Source: Dromiciops gliroides | Lineage: Eukaryota > Chordata > Mammalia > Microbiotheria > Microbiotheriidae | DNA: 64,000 nucleotides | Direction of reading: 5' to 3' | Assembly: GCF_019393635.1 (NCBI RefSeq) | Contig: NC_057862.1 | Coordinates: 676,760,314-676,824,313 of the forward strand | Part shown: positions 23,843 to 35,303 of the stretch, in pieces | How positions within the stretch are numbered: the stretch's first letter is position 1 | Layout of the letters: every line of letters begins with the position of its first letter | Program-made: the position numbers and the translations under genes | The notes under the pieces: model-generated | Told to the model about the DNA's origin: nothing | The model's database searches: none | Seen by the model: the letters and a program-made list of their open reading frames with translations, nothing else

Positions 23843-24577
23843 GACATGAAATACTAAAGGCAAAAAAAAAAAGAAGAAGAAAATATATGCTATCTTATAG
23901 CAAAAACAACTGACCTGGAAAAAAAGATAAAGGAAAGACAATTTAAGAATCATTAGACTACTTGAAAGCCATGACCAAAAAGAGCCTAGACATATTTCTA
24001 GAAATCATAAAATAAGACTGCCTTCATCTTTTACGACCAGAGGGCAAAGTGGAAATAGAAATAATTTGCTGATTAAAAAACCCCAAATGAAAAATCTCAG
24101 AAACATTATAGACAAAACCCAGAAACTTTAGGTCAAATACAACTACTACTAGCACCCAGAAAGGATTAAGAAACTACAGTCAGGATCACAAAAGATTAAT
24201 CACCACTCTAAAGAAACAGAGCTTGGGATCTGATATCACAGAAGGAAAAGGCTTGTAACCCAGAATGGCTAACCGATAAAAAACAGTATAATTCTGCTTG
24301 GGGCGGGGGAAGGAAGCTGATCTGACAAAAATAGCTGAGATGTATAGCAACTTTGAAATACACAAGAGATAAGAGAAGTATAAAAACGTAAACATGAGTG
24401 AGCAGACATAAGGGACTAAACAAGACTGAACTATTTCCATTTAATATGGGGACATGTTGCATACATCACTTTAGGATCCTATCAGGGCTAATAGAGGGAG
24501 TCAGAGAACCTAGAAATGGTTTTGTTATGCTTTGATGACCTTGAAGAATGGAAGGGAACCAGAAAAGGAATACTCTT

Positions 24578-24735
24578 TTTGGGGTTTTGGGGGGTTTTTT
24601 GGGCAATGAGGATTAAATGACTTGCCCAGGGTCACACAGCTAGTAAGTGTCAAGTGTCTGAGGCTGAATTTGAACTCAGGTCCTCCTGAATCCAAGGCCA
24701 GCACTTTAACCACTGTGCCACCTAGCTGCTCCTGA
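24578..24735 (-). mobile_element. CORE-SINE
   Basis: Flanked by ggaatactctt at 24567 and 24736. The tail side is G/T-rich rather than pure T. Confidence 0.9.
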
Positions 24736-24952
24736 GGAATACTCTTGATTAGGGATAAAAAGGGAAAGGATAGATCTTCCCTCTAAGTGTTCTAGGGATA
24801 CCTATGAGGGATTAGGGTGATTCCTTACTATTTATAGTGGCCTGAACCCTCATTTCAGTGTGTTCTCCTCAGTGTTAAGCTACTAGTGATCGTCTCTTTT
24901 ATATCAATGCTCTCTAGTGATTAGCAGCCTAATATTATTTTACCAATTAACT

Positions 24953-24990
24953 TTTGGGGGGTAGTGTGGGTTAAGTGACTTGCCCAGGGA
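24953..24990 (-). mobile_element. CORE-SINE fragment
   Basis: Only the tail-side part (gggttaagtgacttgcccag) remains; the text then passes abruptly into L2-type sequence. Confidence 0.6.
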
Positions 24991-25298
24991 TTGGGGAAGG
25001 ATTTCTGTAGAAGGAAGGGTTTTAGTTGAGACTTAAAGGAAAGCCAGGGAGGTCGGTAGTCAGAGCAGAAGGAATGCATTATAGGCCTGGGGGACAGCCA
25101 TAGAGAATGTGCAGAGCCACAAAGTGGAGTGTTTTGTTCATGAGTTAGCCAGGAAGCCAGTGTTACTGGATCAAAGAATACGTGTTGTGGAGTAAGGTGT
25201 CAGAAGACTGAAAAGGTAGGAAGGGACTGGGTTATGAAGGACTCTGAATGCCAGAGGATTTTGTATTTGATCCTAGAGACACTAGGGAGCCATTGGAG

Positions 25299-25338
<40 letters not shown>

Positions 25339-26165
25339 TATAATCAGACCTGGACTTGAGGAAAATCACTTTAGTGGCTGAATGGAGAATAGACTGGAGT
25401 GGGGAGACACCTGAGGCAGGCAGACCCTTCCCCCTCCCCAAAGCTATTGGATCAGTCCAGCTGTGAGATGAGGAAGGTCTCTACCAGGGTGGGGGTAGGG
25501 TCAGAGAAGAGAAGGGGGAATATTCTAGAGATGTTGCAAAGGGTGAGATCCACAGGCCTTGGCAACAGATTGGATATGGAGATAGTGAGGAAGCCAGGAT
25601 GAGAGAATGGGTGGATGGTGTTACCTTTTAAAATCAAAAGGAAGGGAGATGGGAGAAGGGGAGAAGGGGGGAAGATAATGAGTTCCACTCTAGACATAGG
25701 GAATTTAAATTATCTGCTGGACATCTAGTTCAAGATGTCTGAAAGGCAGTTGAAGATGCAGCTTGGAAGTTTAGGGCAGGAATGATATTTGAGAATTATC
25801 AGCATAGAGATGGTCATTAAATCCCTGGGAGATGATGAGGTCACCAAGAGAAGTAGTCTAGAGGGAGAAGAGAAGAGTAGCCAGGACAAAACTCTGGGGG
25901 ACACCTGTGGTTAAAAGGTATGATCTGAAGGAGGATCCAGCCATGGACCCAGAGACAGAGCGGTCAGAGAGGTAGAAGGAGAACCTGAGGAAGTGGCATT
26001 TAGACAACCTAGACAGAAGAGAGTATTGAGAAAGAAGGAGTGACCAACAGTGCAGAACTGCAGAGAGGTCCAGGAGAACGAGGCTGGAGAAAAGGCCATC
26101 GAATCTGGCAGCCAAATGGTGGTTTTGGTGGAATGATGAGGTTGGAAGCCAGGTTGGAAGGGGTT
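24991..26165 (-). mobile_element. L2 LINE with reverse-transcriptase remnants
   Basis: Minus-strand frames show L2 RT motifs in order: VLLDLSAVLHCWSLLL (for VLLDLSAAFDTVDHSLLL), FSFYLSDRSVSGS, GVPQSFVLATLLFSL (for GVPQGSVLGPLLFSL), VELIIFPPSP, NISRIFPLL and SILHSATKVIFLKSRSDYI. The catalytic YADD region is not intact. A (GT)n tract interrupts it at 25302-25337. Confidence 0.88.
25302..25337. repeat. (GT)n microsatellite
   Basis: About 18 uninterrupted GT units, inside the L2 fragment. Confidence 0.95.
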
Positions 26166-26169
26166 AAGG

Positions 26170-26397
26170 AGAGGCAAAGATACAATGATCCAAGACAACT
26201 CCAAAGGACTCATGATGGGACATGTTCTCCACATCCAGAAAAAAGAACTGTGGAATCTGGATGCAGATTGAACCAGACTGTTTCCACCTTTTTTTTTTTT
26301 TAGGTTTTCCCCTTTTTTTCTGATTCTTCTTTCACAACATGACTAATGCAGAAATATGTTTAATGTGATTGTGAGTGTATATATATACACATATATA

Positions 26398-26428
<31 letters not shown>

Positions 26429-26575
26429 CTCAGATTGCTTTCCATCTTGGGGAGGGGGAATGGAAGGGAGTGAGGGAGAAAAGTTTGGAACTAGAAATCT
26501 TATAAAAACAAATGTTGAAAACTATCTTTACATGTAACTGGAAAATAATTAAATATTTTTATGATTAAAAAAAAG
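26170..26575 (+). mobile_element. L1 3'UTR, 5'-truncated
   Basis: Plus-strand blocks caatgatccaagacaactcc and cacaacatgactaatg, ending in poly-A at about 26567, match the marsupial L1 3' end. It contains (TA)n/(GT)n at 26376-26428. A weak duplication aaggagag lies on both sides. Confidence 0.8.
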
Positions 26576-26579
26576 AAGA

Positions 26580-27120
26580 GTGAAAGGAGAGAAAGTTGAG
26601 GCACTTGTAGATGATCTTCTGAGAACTTTTAGCTACAAAAGGCAGATGAGATATGGAATGGAAGTGAACAGGGATGGAAGGATCAAATCAGGGTTTTGTT
26701 GTGGGTTTTTTAAGTAAGGGGAGATGTGCATGTTAACAGGCAGTAGGGACCGAGTCAGCAGATAAATGAGTTAATGAGAGGAGATGACAGGGAGAGGGGG
26801 CCATCTATTGGAGAAGATGGGGTAGTATGCGATTGCATGAGCAGGTAGAGGGGTTAGCCTTGGTAGGGACTGAGGCCACTTCATCATGGGAGACAGTTGA
26901 AGGAAGAGATAGTGATAGAAGGCACCTGAGTGAAAGGAGGTGAGGAAGAGAGAGGGAACTCTTGGTGAACAGCCTCACTTATTTCTGTAAAAAACAAGAC
27001 AAGGTTCTCATAAGAGGTCTGATGAGGAGTGCACAAGTTTAGAAGAGTTACTGTGGAGAGTGGGAGAGAAAAGGTATGGTAGGACTGCCTAATAGCAAGT
27101 GAGGGTTGAAGGTGTGGTAA
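26580..27120. other. Intergenic, L2-like antisense remnants
   Basis: The A/G-rich text resembles antisense L2 (ggagagggggccatctattg type) but lacks clear motifs. No gene is seen. Confidence 0.4.
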
Positions 27121-27228
27121 CATAAATGTGTACTGGTTGTATGATTTTTCTCTATCTTTCACTGCATTCATATACCGTGGGTTTTTCCAGCCATTCCCCG
27201 TTGGTAGTAGCAAAGAATTGGAAACAAG

Positions 27229-27715
27229 GGGGCAGCTAGGTGGCGCAGTGGATAAAGCACCAGTCCTGGATTCATGAGGACCTGAGTTCAAATCTGGCCT
27301 CAGACACTTGACACTTACTAGTGTGAGAATATTATTACCAGGGTTCCCCTTGTAGAGAGAACATGGGTTGACCTTTCTAAGGTTGATTCAGCAGGGAACT
27401 TCTACTCGAGAAGACTTCGGATCTTTCTCTTGGTAACATGATCTGCTAGGTGGAAGCAGCTTTTTTTCTCTCTCTCCCGTGTAGATCTTAGCGAGGCTTT
27501 CCTATCCTTTCAGAGACGCGTGTTCTCTCTTTACTAACCTCTGATATACTTTAATAAATGCTTAATGCCTAAACTGTTGCTGAATCTTCTAATTTATAAG
27601 AAAATCCTAGCTAGCTTCCCCTACACTGGAGGCAGGTAAGGTGATTTCGTTTTACCCATCACTCTAGCTGTGTGACCCTGGGCAAGTCACTTAACCCTCA
27701 TTGCCCCCCCCCCAA
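27229..27715 (+). mobile_element. CORE-SINE interrupted by an LTR-like element
   Basis: The SINE head and B-box region occupy 27229-27324. Its core resumes at about 27665 (agctgtgtgaccctgggcaa) and runs to a C-run near 27715. The intervening DNA is unrelated to the SINE. Confidence 0.88.
27325..27664 (+). mobile_element. LTR-like insertion in a SINE
   Basis: About 340 bp starting TGTGAGAATATT, with AATAAA at about 27552. ctag lies on both sides in the host SINE. It lacks open frames, so a solo LTR is the simplest reading. The 3' end is not a clean CA at the expected place. Confidence 0.6.
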
Positions 27716-27965
27716 AGAATTGGAAACAAAAGGTGATACCATAAGCATTTTATTATATATTAGACCTCTCTTTCCTTCCTTTGACTTCCTTAGGGTATAT
27801 GACCAGGAGTGGGATCTATGGGTCAAAGGGTATGGACAGCTTAGTTCCTTTGCTTTGCATAGCTCCAATTTGATATCCAGAATGGGTGGGCCACTTCATA
27901 GCTCCACCAATAGTGCATTAGTGTGCCCATCTTCCCATACCCCTTTTCCAATTGGTTTTTGAGGG

Positions 27966-28107
27966 GTTTTTTTGTTTGTTTTATGGTGCAATGAGGGTTA
28001 AGTGACTTGTCCAGGGTCACACAGCTAGTGTCAAGTGTCTGAGGCCGAATTTGAAGTCAGGTCCTCCTGAATCTAGGGCTGGTACTTTATCCACTGCCCC
28101 CCCCATT
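27966..28107 (-). mobile_element. CORE-SINE
   Basis: Minus-strand copy, with caatgagggttaagtgactt at the left. The head is lost in a C-run at the right end. Confidence 0.85.
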
Positions 28108-28109
28108 AG

Positions 28110-29240
28110 TTCTTGATGAAGCCCACCTGGAGCTTTGTGACCACCATCTCACTTTCTAGCTATCCACAAGCATCCCTGTATTTATCTGTTAAAATTTTGC
28201 CTGAATTCAGTTGAGTTTGCTGACCTATAGTTCACAGATACCACAGAACTATAGGGATTTTAGGGTGGATTGTGGTACCAAAATATCTAAAAAAAAGAAA
28301 AGGAACAGCAAAAAGAAACATTAATTAAACACCCAAAGAATACACAAGAAAAAACATACAGAAGGGAATATAAACGGGGTAATGTTATTATCATGTTAAA
28401 TTTAACGTAGGCTTCAAAAATCTGTGTGTAACAGAGATCAACCATGTTTATATATGACCCTCTTTGCATATTGAGATGTTGACAGTATTGTATGACTCAA
28501 AGTTCCCGGATTATGGCATTGGAGGCCTTGTACAATCTCAGCTCTGACACTTTACTACCTTTAATCCCTTTGGGTAGCTGGCTGAGTCCCATTTTCCTTA
28601 ACTCTGAAATAAGGAGGCCTGACTACATGGTTTTTAAAGTCTCTTTCAGCACCATTAGGATCTTTTGTATCTTTTATTTAAGGTCATAATAAAAAAAGAA
28701 AAATTCAAAAATAATAGGGATTGATATACAAAGAAAGTTTCTTTATGAAGCTACCTTTTTTCCCTTTAACAATAAAACCTATTTGTCTTGATGAGAGCAT
28801 CATGAAATATCTAATCCAGCCCAAACCCCACTATCCCCACTCCCAGCATACAAATAACCAATAGTGCAGAATTGCCGAATTTCACATTTGAAACAAGATG
28901 GCGGGGGCAGGGAGGGGCTTCCAGATGCCAATCCTGTTTTCAGTTTCTATCTTGTCATCAGTTAGTCTCAGAGAAAATAAAAAAGCTTCTGTCTTACATG
29001 AACCTTGCCTGCAAAACCTGCTTCTGGTTATTGTGTAGTCACTCTAGTTACCAAGTGCTTTCTAAAAGGGCTTATTATCCCCAGGAAGTATCATGTACCA
29101 GGAGTGTCTGCACCTGACCATTCTCAAGCCAAAGCAGGTAAATTCTACTTTTCACGTTTTTTTTTTCTGTAGTACATAACAGTGATAAAATGTTAGGGCA
29201 GAAGGATTTTTTTGTATTGGGGGCTATCTGAAACAACCTT
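28110..29240. other. Intergenic DNA without a gene
   Basis: Mixed-composition DNA. A short MIR-like tail lies at about 28550-28680. Nothing else is identifiable. Confidence 0.4.
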
Positions 29241-29254
29241 ATAATTGTTTACAT

Positions 29255-29500
29255 CCTTATATAGTCCTAGGTTGCATGGTCTGGAGGCCATTTCAATGGA
29301 CATTTCTCATTTGATCCTGTAGCCACCCAATGAGATAGGAAATGACTACTGCTATCACTATTTAACAGAAGAAGAAACTGAGGCTGCCAATGAGAAGTTA
29401 AGTGATTAGTTGGTTAATCAACTAGTGTTAGAGGTTAGATTCAACCCCAGTCTTTGCTGAGTCCGAATCCAGCAGTCTCTGTTCCACACCGCCTATCATC
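29255..29500 (-). repeat. MIR
   Basis: On the minus strand it has the MIR core and tail (agaagaagaaactgaggctg, then aagttaagtgatt). Confidence 0.7.
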
Positions 29501-30202
29501 TAATTTGTGCATCTCCATCTTACCGAAAGAAATACATGAGATACTTTTGTCAAATGCTGCACTGAAACCTAAGGGTGTGTGTGCAGCAGCCCTCTGATTT
29601 CCCATCTGCCCAATCCAAAAAGGAAATGAGGCTAGTCAGGCACGGGATCTGTTCTTAATGAAGCCATGTTAGTTTTTAGTCATCACTGCTTCCTTTTCTA
29701 AATATCTACAACCCATCCTTTTAACAGGAATCATGTGTTCTACAATTTTGTCAGGAATTGAAATCAAGCTAACTTGATTAATCAGGGAAACTTTTGCCCT
29801 CTTCCAGTTTAACAATTGTATCTGCCAGTTCGTATCTATCCAGTACACTAGGATATAACGCAGCTGGGCTCTGATAACCTGAAATCAGCAGGGCCATCCA
29901 AGGGCTCTCACCATCTCCTCCCTTTTCTTCAATGTCATCTCTCTTTTAATCCTTTTTGTTCTGTCCTTTGGAGCCCATGAGAAGCAGTATGCGATAGGGA
30001 TCTGGAATCTCAGCTGGGAAGGTCCAGGCAAGGTCTTCCTTTGGCACATATTAGCTGTGTGACTCTGGGCAGATCTCTTAACCTCTCTGTGCTCTAGGTG
30101 AAAAAGTGTTGACCTGCATTATTAGAGTTTCCTCACCCATGAACCTCTTATTCCAATAGTTCAGTTGGTATGAGGAATAGTCCTACCAATTATCTCTATA
30201 TC

Positions 30203-30214
30203 TCAAATCAATCA

Positions 30215-30278
<64 letters not shown>

Positions 30279-30320
30279 GTCTGTCTATCTACCTGTCTGT
30301 CTATCTACCTGTCTGTCTGC

Positions 30321-30386
<66 letters not shown>

Positions 30387-30431
30387 GTCTACCTGTCTAC
30401 CTGTCTGTCTGTCTATCTCTCTCTCTCTCTC

Positions 30432-30526
<95 letters not shown>

Positions 30527-30562
30527 AATCACCTATCTATCATCTATCTATCTATCTATCAC
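30203..30562. repeat. Long (ATCT)n microsatellite with GTCT/ACCT interruptions
   Basis: About 360 bp of tetranucleotide ATCT units, interrupted by blocks of GTCT and ACCT and a short (CT)n. It reads as an artefactual long Ser/Ile/Tyr/Leu frame. Confidence 0.97.
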
Positions 30563-30599
30563 CAGAGAGTGAGAGAGATCTCTAATATATATTGGTATA

Positions 30600-30865
30600 G
30601 TCCAACTGGGAAGTTAGGTACTGCAGTGGATAAAGCACTGGGCCTGGAATCAGGAAGACATCTTCCTGAGTTCAAATCTGGTCTGACACTTCCTACCTCT
30701 GTGTCCCTGGGAATGTCACTTACCCTTGTTTATCTCTACTTCCCCATCTGTAAAATAAGCTAGAGAAGGGAATGGCCGACCACTACAGTATCTTTGCCAA
30801 GAAAACCCCAAATGGGGTCACAAAGAATTGGACACAACTGCAAATGACTGAAAAAACAACCACAA
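30600..30865 (+). mobile_element. RTE-tailed SINE
   Basis: The tRNA-like head and CORE region are followed by the tail tatctttgccaagaaaaccc, then caaatggggtcacaaagaat. Flanked by attggtata at 30591 and 30866. Confidence 0.85.
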
Positions 30866-31054
30866 ATTGGTATAAGGAATTCTTGGGTCTGTTTCCTTGG
30901 CAGAGAAAACAAGCTAAGTACAAATTAAATGTCTTAGCCTTTCCACCATCTTCCAGTTGGAAGAGACTTCGGAAGCCTTGTCCAATATGTACATGTCAGC
31001 ATTTCTCCTCTCCAGCATCTCCAGTGGGTGGTCTTTTCACTAGAATACCTCTAG

Positions 31055-31511
31055 CGTGTAATTTAAAAATCTAAATGTGGGTTCTAATCTGTTCCTCCAG
31101 TTTTTGGGGAAACTGACTAAAATCACTGATAAAACAAATTTAGGTTTTTAAGGGTTTATTGAAAGATAGAAAGACAAAGATTGAGAACAGAATTCCTACA
31201 GCCTGGCAATCCTAGCTTTCCTCAATTTCCCTGTGAAGTCCTCTGGAGTCTCCTCCAACACGGTGAAGTCAGGAACCCAAAAAGAGAAAACTCCTCCCCC
31301 AGTGTCCGCTTCCTACTTCATATGTTCCTCCCAGAAATGGGAGGCTCCTCAAGCTGATTGGCTGGTAGCCTTGATAGACAATACCCATGAGCAAATGTCA
31401 CTTCCCAACACCAAGGAAAAGCCCCATGGCCTTGCCCTCAGAGGCATTCTCCTCATGATGGAGCTTTCCTATAGTAAGTCTCCAGCAGGTGGCATCATTC
31501 CAATCATTACA
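31055..31511 (-). mobile_element. ERV-type solo LTR, copy 2
   Basis: A 457-bp copy of the same LTR as 21559-21999. Its ends are cGTGTAAT...ATTACA, with a ctag duplication at 31051 and 31512. On the minus strand AATAAA lies in the complement of agggtttattg near 31151-31160, which sets the orientation. Confidence 0.85.
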
Positions 31512-32014
31512 CTAGTAAGAGGAAGCCTACTACCTCCCGAGATGGTCCATTCCACTTGGATATAGTGCTAATTACATAATCATCATATCCATCTGACCAA
31601 TAGTCTAACCCATACCTCGATCGGCCTTAGTTCCATTACAGCTAAAACGCCCATTTTTGGTTATCATCATCAACACCTATTCATTATTTTAATGCTGGAC
31701 TCTAGTCTTATAAATCATTGCTACTATTATTGCAAAACCAGAGAATTTAAGAGTGAAAAGGGACTTTAGAAACTACGTAGCCCAGCATATACCCTAGAAG
31801 AATTTCCATCATAACAAAGCCAACATGTATTCCTTTGGTTGTCCAAGACAGATGTCCAAGGACAGGAAACCCATCTCCTCCAAAGGCAGCCAATTGACTT
31901 TTGGACAGAGTTGTTAGAACATTTTTCTAGCCACCCTTAGCTGCACTCAAACTCTGGACTTTACTTCTTCAGTAGCAGGTGTCCCCTCCACCTCCCTTTA
32001 AAACCTCCCTTTCC

Positions 32015-32172
32015 AGGGCAGCTAGATGGCACAGTGGATAAAGCACCGGCCCTGGATTCAGGAGGACCTGAGTTCAAATCTGACCTCAGACACCTGACAC
32101 TTACTAGCTGTGTGACCCTGGGCAAGTCACTTAACCCTCATTGCCCCCCCCCCCAAAAAAAAAACCCAAACC
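32015..32172 (+). mobile_element. CORE-SINE
   Basis: Flanked by aaacctccctttcc at 32001 and 32173; a clean, fairly young copy. Confidence 0.93.
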
Positions 32173-32734
32173 AAACCTCCCTTTCCTCCCCCTTCCAGCT
32201 TCTATTCATGTGTGGTCTTCTCCCAGTAGAAGGTAAGAAGGAAGGGAATGTTTTGATTGCTTGCACCTGTATCCCTTCCCCTAGCATAGTGCCTGGTAGG
32301 CAGTAACTGCTTAATAAATATTTGATATATCTTTCTCTATATATCCATCCCCTTACTTGCCCTTGCTTCCATATTCTATAAGTTTTGTTAAAAATCTGAT
32401 CTGGGAGGTGATTTCCCAGGAGACCAAGTTCTTCTCTCAGGCTAGACTCCACCGTTACCTCCTTATAGGAATCATGCTGCTTGGATTTTCAGACTTTTAT
32501 TCTTGGGAAATTTCCCTCTTTCTGGAGTCAGAATCCCCTGAAGAATATTGGTCCATTTGTTCCTGTCTAATCTTCCTTCAAATCCTTTGAAATTTGTCCT
32601 CCCAGAACCAAGGATTCCCATCAAAGCATAACTGACTCCCTTCTCTATCAGGTTCCTTTTGTTTCTACTTTAGCAGCCAGTTTAAATCAGACTCCCTCTT
32701 TGTCCCTGTTTATTAATCCGACTTTATTCATTTG

Positions 32735-33590
32735 TACATGAAATGAGAATGTGAGTTCCCTGAAGGTAGGGATTATTTTTGCCTTTCTTTGTGGACTCAG
32801 CATTTAGCACATTGCTTGGCACATAGTAGTAGTAGGCCTCCATCAGTTGTGGACAATCATGGATCAGTGCCTTGAAGAGCCACAGGCCACTGTGTGGCTG
32901 TGCAGACCGATACGGGAGCCACAGCTCCTGAGTGACTTATAACCGGTAACTGTCGCATCCCCTGTTGTATCTACCCCATGAGGAGTAGCTGGAGTGTCCT
33001 CTCCAGGGCACTGGCCTGGGCGGATCAATATGGAAAACAAGCTGTTGCCCATGCAGCAGGTTTTCCCTCTCCTCGACATTGGTGGATCCAAAGGAGAGGT
33101 AGAGCCAATCCAGTTTGGCACCAGTGCTGCCGCAGGAGTTGCCAGAGGGATGTGATGTCCAACATCCAACTGCCTAAGGGACTCTGACTCCTGATTTTCT
33201 CGGGGTTAACTCCGGAAGCCTTTCCCATATATGGGTATAGCTGCAAGGCAGTGGAGGTTTCAAATCAGGGTTTCCTTCCCCTAGGTGGGTTGCCTGCCAA
33301 GGTTCCAAAGGTTTGTCAATGCCGGGGTGCGAGTGGGGATAAGCCCCCACTCCCTATAAAATGCGTGCGTCTCAAATAGCCTCTGACAACCGAAGCCCAA
33401 CTCCTGGCCTTCTCATGGCAGAACTGTTTCCACTAACAGGAGAAGGGGTGAAGGCGAGTCACTGGCACGTTAAAACCAGTCACTCGGGCAGGTGGCGCTT
33501 GTTAGCCTTGGCAGGCAAGCCGCCTAGGGAAAGGAAACCCTGATTTTGGCACATAGTAGGTGCTTAATAAATGCTTGATTGATTCTGATC
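32735..33590 (+). repeat. L2-type 3' tail split by the 716-bp insertion
   Basis: The left part has ttagcacattgcttggcaca. The right part resumes ggtgcttaataaatgcttga. This is the conserved L2 3' tail, interrupted by the element at 32830-33545. Confidence 0.75.
32830..33545 (+). mobile_element. Unidentified 716-bp insertion with a terminal fold-back
   Basis: The insertion is bounded by the 14-bp duplication ttggcacatagtag at 32816 and 33546, so its ends are well defined. Near the 3' end two 41-bp arms (33262-33302 and 33506-33546) are inverted and match at about 38 of 41 positions, with a spacer of about 200 bp. I see no poly-A tail, Pol III boxes or coding frame that I can trust. It may be a non-autonomous retroposon or SINE of a family I do not recognise. 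RTE-dependent marsupial elements are one possibility. Confidence 0.7.
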
Positions 33591-34342
33591 TTCCTTTAGT
33601 GATTCAAATCCTCTAAGGCTCTCTTCTAGCTGTAGAAAGCCCTGAAGTGAGTGGACCTTGGAACATAGGATTTTCCTGGACTGTTGGGGTCTCCCTTCTG
33701 ACCTGAATGACCTGGTGCTAGAAAGGTGGGGAGTGGTGAGATGGGAAAGTCTGCTTCGTGTCATTTGGCACCATCCACATGATGCTGCCACCCTGTAAAT
33801 AACCAGAAGAGGCACTAAATATAGCTGGAGGGGTTGAGGGATCCAGTTCCTGTGGAGCAAAGGTGCCTGGGAACTGAATGCTGCAAAGAGATCTCCTACA
33901 AGAGAGCTTTTAAGTCAGGCTCACTGGGCGTTGGTTTCAACAATGTCTGGCTGCTCTAGTCAGAAGGAGTTTGTTTACTAAATAACCTCCCCCCCCCATA
34001 AATAATATTGCAGGGAGGAATAAATCAACCAATCAGCAAATGTTCATAAAGGTACCATGTTTAATATTCAAAAGAACTTATGCCCTTTCAGACAATTTTT
34101 AGGGTTACATAATTAGAACTGACTCTTCATTGAACAGGTTCATTTTATTCTATAGAATTGAAAGTAAGACAATTATGCTTAGATTACAGTCAGAGTGTTT
34201 CTCTGATTCAGATGAGACACCCCTACTAGGAATATAGCACAGCTCTGAGATGGCTTTGCTGAAACTGGGACTTTGGTTACAAAAGAGAGTCCAGATGAGG
34301 TTGGTATTAGGACACATCCTTAGTGTTTAAAGAAAAAACAAG

Positions 34343-34528
34343 GGGGCAGTTAGGTGGTGCAGTGGATAGAGCACAGGCCCTGGATTCAGGAGGACCTGAG
34401 TTCAAATTCTACCTCAGACACTTGGCACTTACTAGCTGTGTGACCCTGGGCAAGTCACTTAACCCTTATTGTCCTGGCAACAACCCACCAAAAACAAATA
34501 AACAAATAAAAATCACCAAAAACAAAAC
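34343..34528 (+). mobile_element. CORE-SINE
   Basis: Head gggggcagttaggtggtgca with a long A/C-rich tail. A weak flank match aagaaaaa..caag is present. Confidence 0.85.
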
Positions 34529-34589
34529 AAGAAAAACACAAGAGGCATGAATAAAGCTTTTAGGTTTAAAAAGTAGAGTAACCTCCCCA

Positions 34590-34700
34590 AAAAGCATTTA
34601 TGAAGGATCCATGTGCTAGGTCCTGGGAATACAAAGATAAAATGGATCAGTTCCTGCCTCAAGAAGCTTATGTCTAATGGGGGACACCCGTACAGGAAAC
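34590..34700 (-). repeat. L2 3' fragment
   Basis: On the minus strand it matches the L2 tail region (aaaaagcatttatgaaggat, then tgctaggtcctgggaataca). Confidence 0.6.
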
Positions 34701-34998
34701 AGATGAGGATCTGTGAAGCCTGGTTTGGGTTCTAGCTTTGGAAGCACTAATTCCCCTTTCTGCACCTGAGTCTTCTCTATATAAAAGAGGGTTGGACAAA
34801 TCTTTGAAAGCCAAATAATTTCTTATTAGCAAGGTAGGTCTATAGCAGGGTTCTTAATCAATTTTGGTTAGCACATATTATATCCTTTCTCAGGATGAAA
34901 TTTTTAAAATGCAAAAGATAAAAGACATGGGATTGCAAAGGAAAACAATTTGTATTGAATGACAGGTTATAAAAATATTTTTAAAAGTCAGTTCATAT

Positions 34999-35135
34999 TG
35001 GGGCATAGGGGATAAAGGCACTGACCCTGGATTCAGGAGGACCTGAGTTCAAATACGGCCTCAGACACTTGACACTTAACTAGCTGTGTGACCCTGGCAA
35101 GTCACTTAACCCTGATTGCCCTGCAAAAAAAAAAA
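34999..35135 (+). mobile_element. CORE-SINE, first of a same-site pair
   Basis: Bounded by aaagtcagttcatat at 34984 and 35136. The head is degraded (attggggcataggggataaa). Confidence 0.9.
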
Positions 35136-35150
35136 AAAGTCAGTTCATAT

Positions 35151-35303
35151 GGGGGCAGCTAGGTGGCACAGCAGATAAAACACCGGCCCTAGATTTAGGA
35201 GGACCTGAGTTCAAATGACCTCAGATACTTGAAACAACTTACTAACTGTGTGACCCTGGGCAAGTCATTTAACCCTCATTGCCCCCGGGGTGGGGGGGAT
35301 GGT
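35151..35303 (+). mobile_element. CORE-SINE, second of a same-site pair
   Basis: Lies directly after the first copy. Bounded by gtcagttcata inside 35136-35150 and at 35304. It carries a small internal deletion at the B-box. Confidence 0.88.

Larger units (their letters stand above)
22110..24450 (+). mobile_element. Degenerate L1/HAL1-like 5' region and ORF1
   Basis: It begins ggaaggagccaagatagtgg, as marsupial L1-type 5' ends do. A coiled-coil-like remnant lies at about 23545-23640 (MLEENIGKKMRAMEESIGN). Later blocks such as agtcaggatcacaaaagatt also fit an ORF1 region. Many stops are present. Two CORE-SINEs are nested in it. Confidence 0.55.
27140..27960 (-). mobile_element. L1-related 3' fragment split by later insertions
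   Basis: Minus-strand L1 text runs to about 27228 and resumes at about 27716 with agaattggaaac, then tccaccaatagtgcattagt. A CORE-SINE and an LTR-like element lie between. Confidence 0.65.

Noticed and set aside
30170..30763. 197-codon frame rich in Tyr, Leu, Ser and Ile
   Set aside because: It is the translation of the ATCT microsatellite and adjoining SINE.
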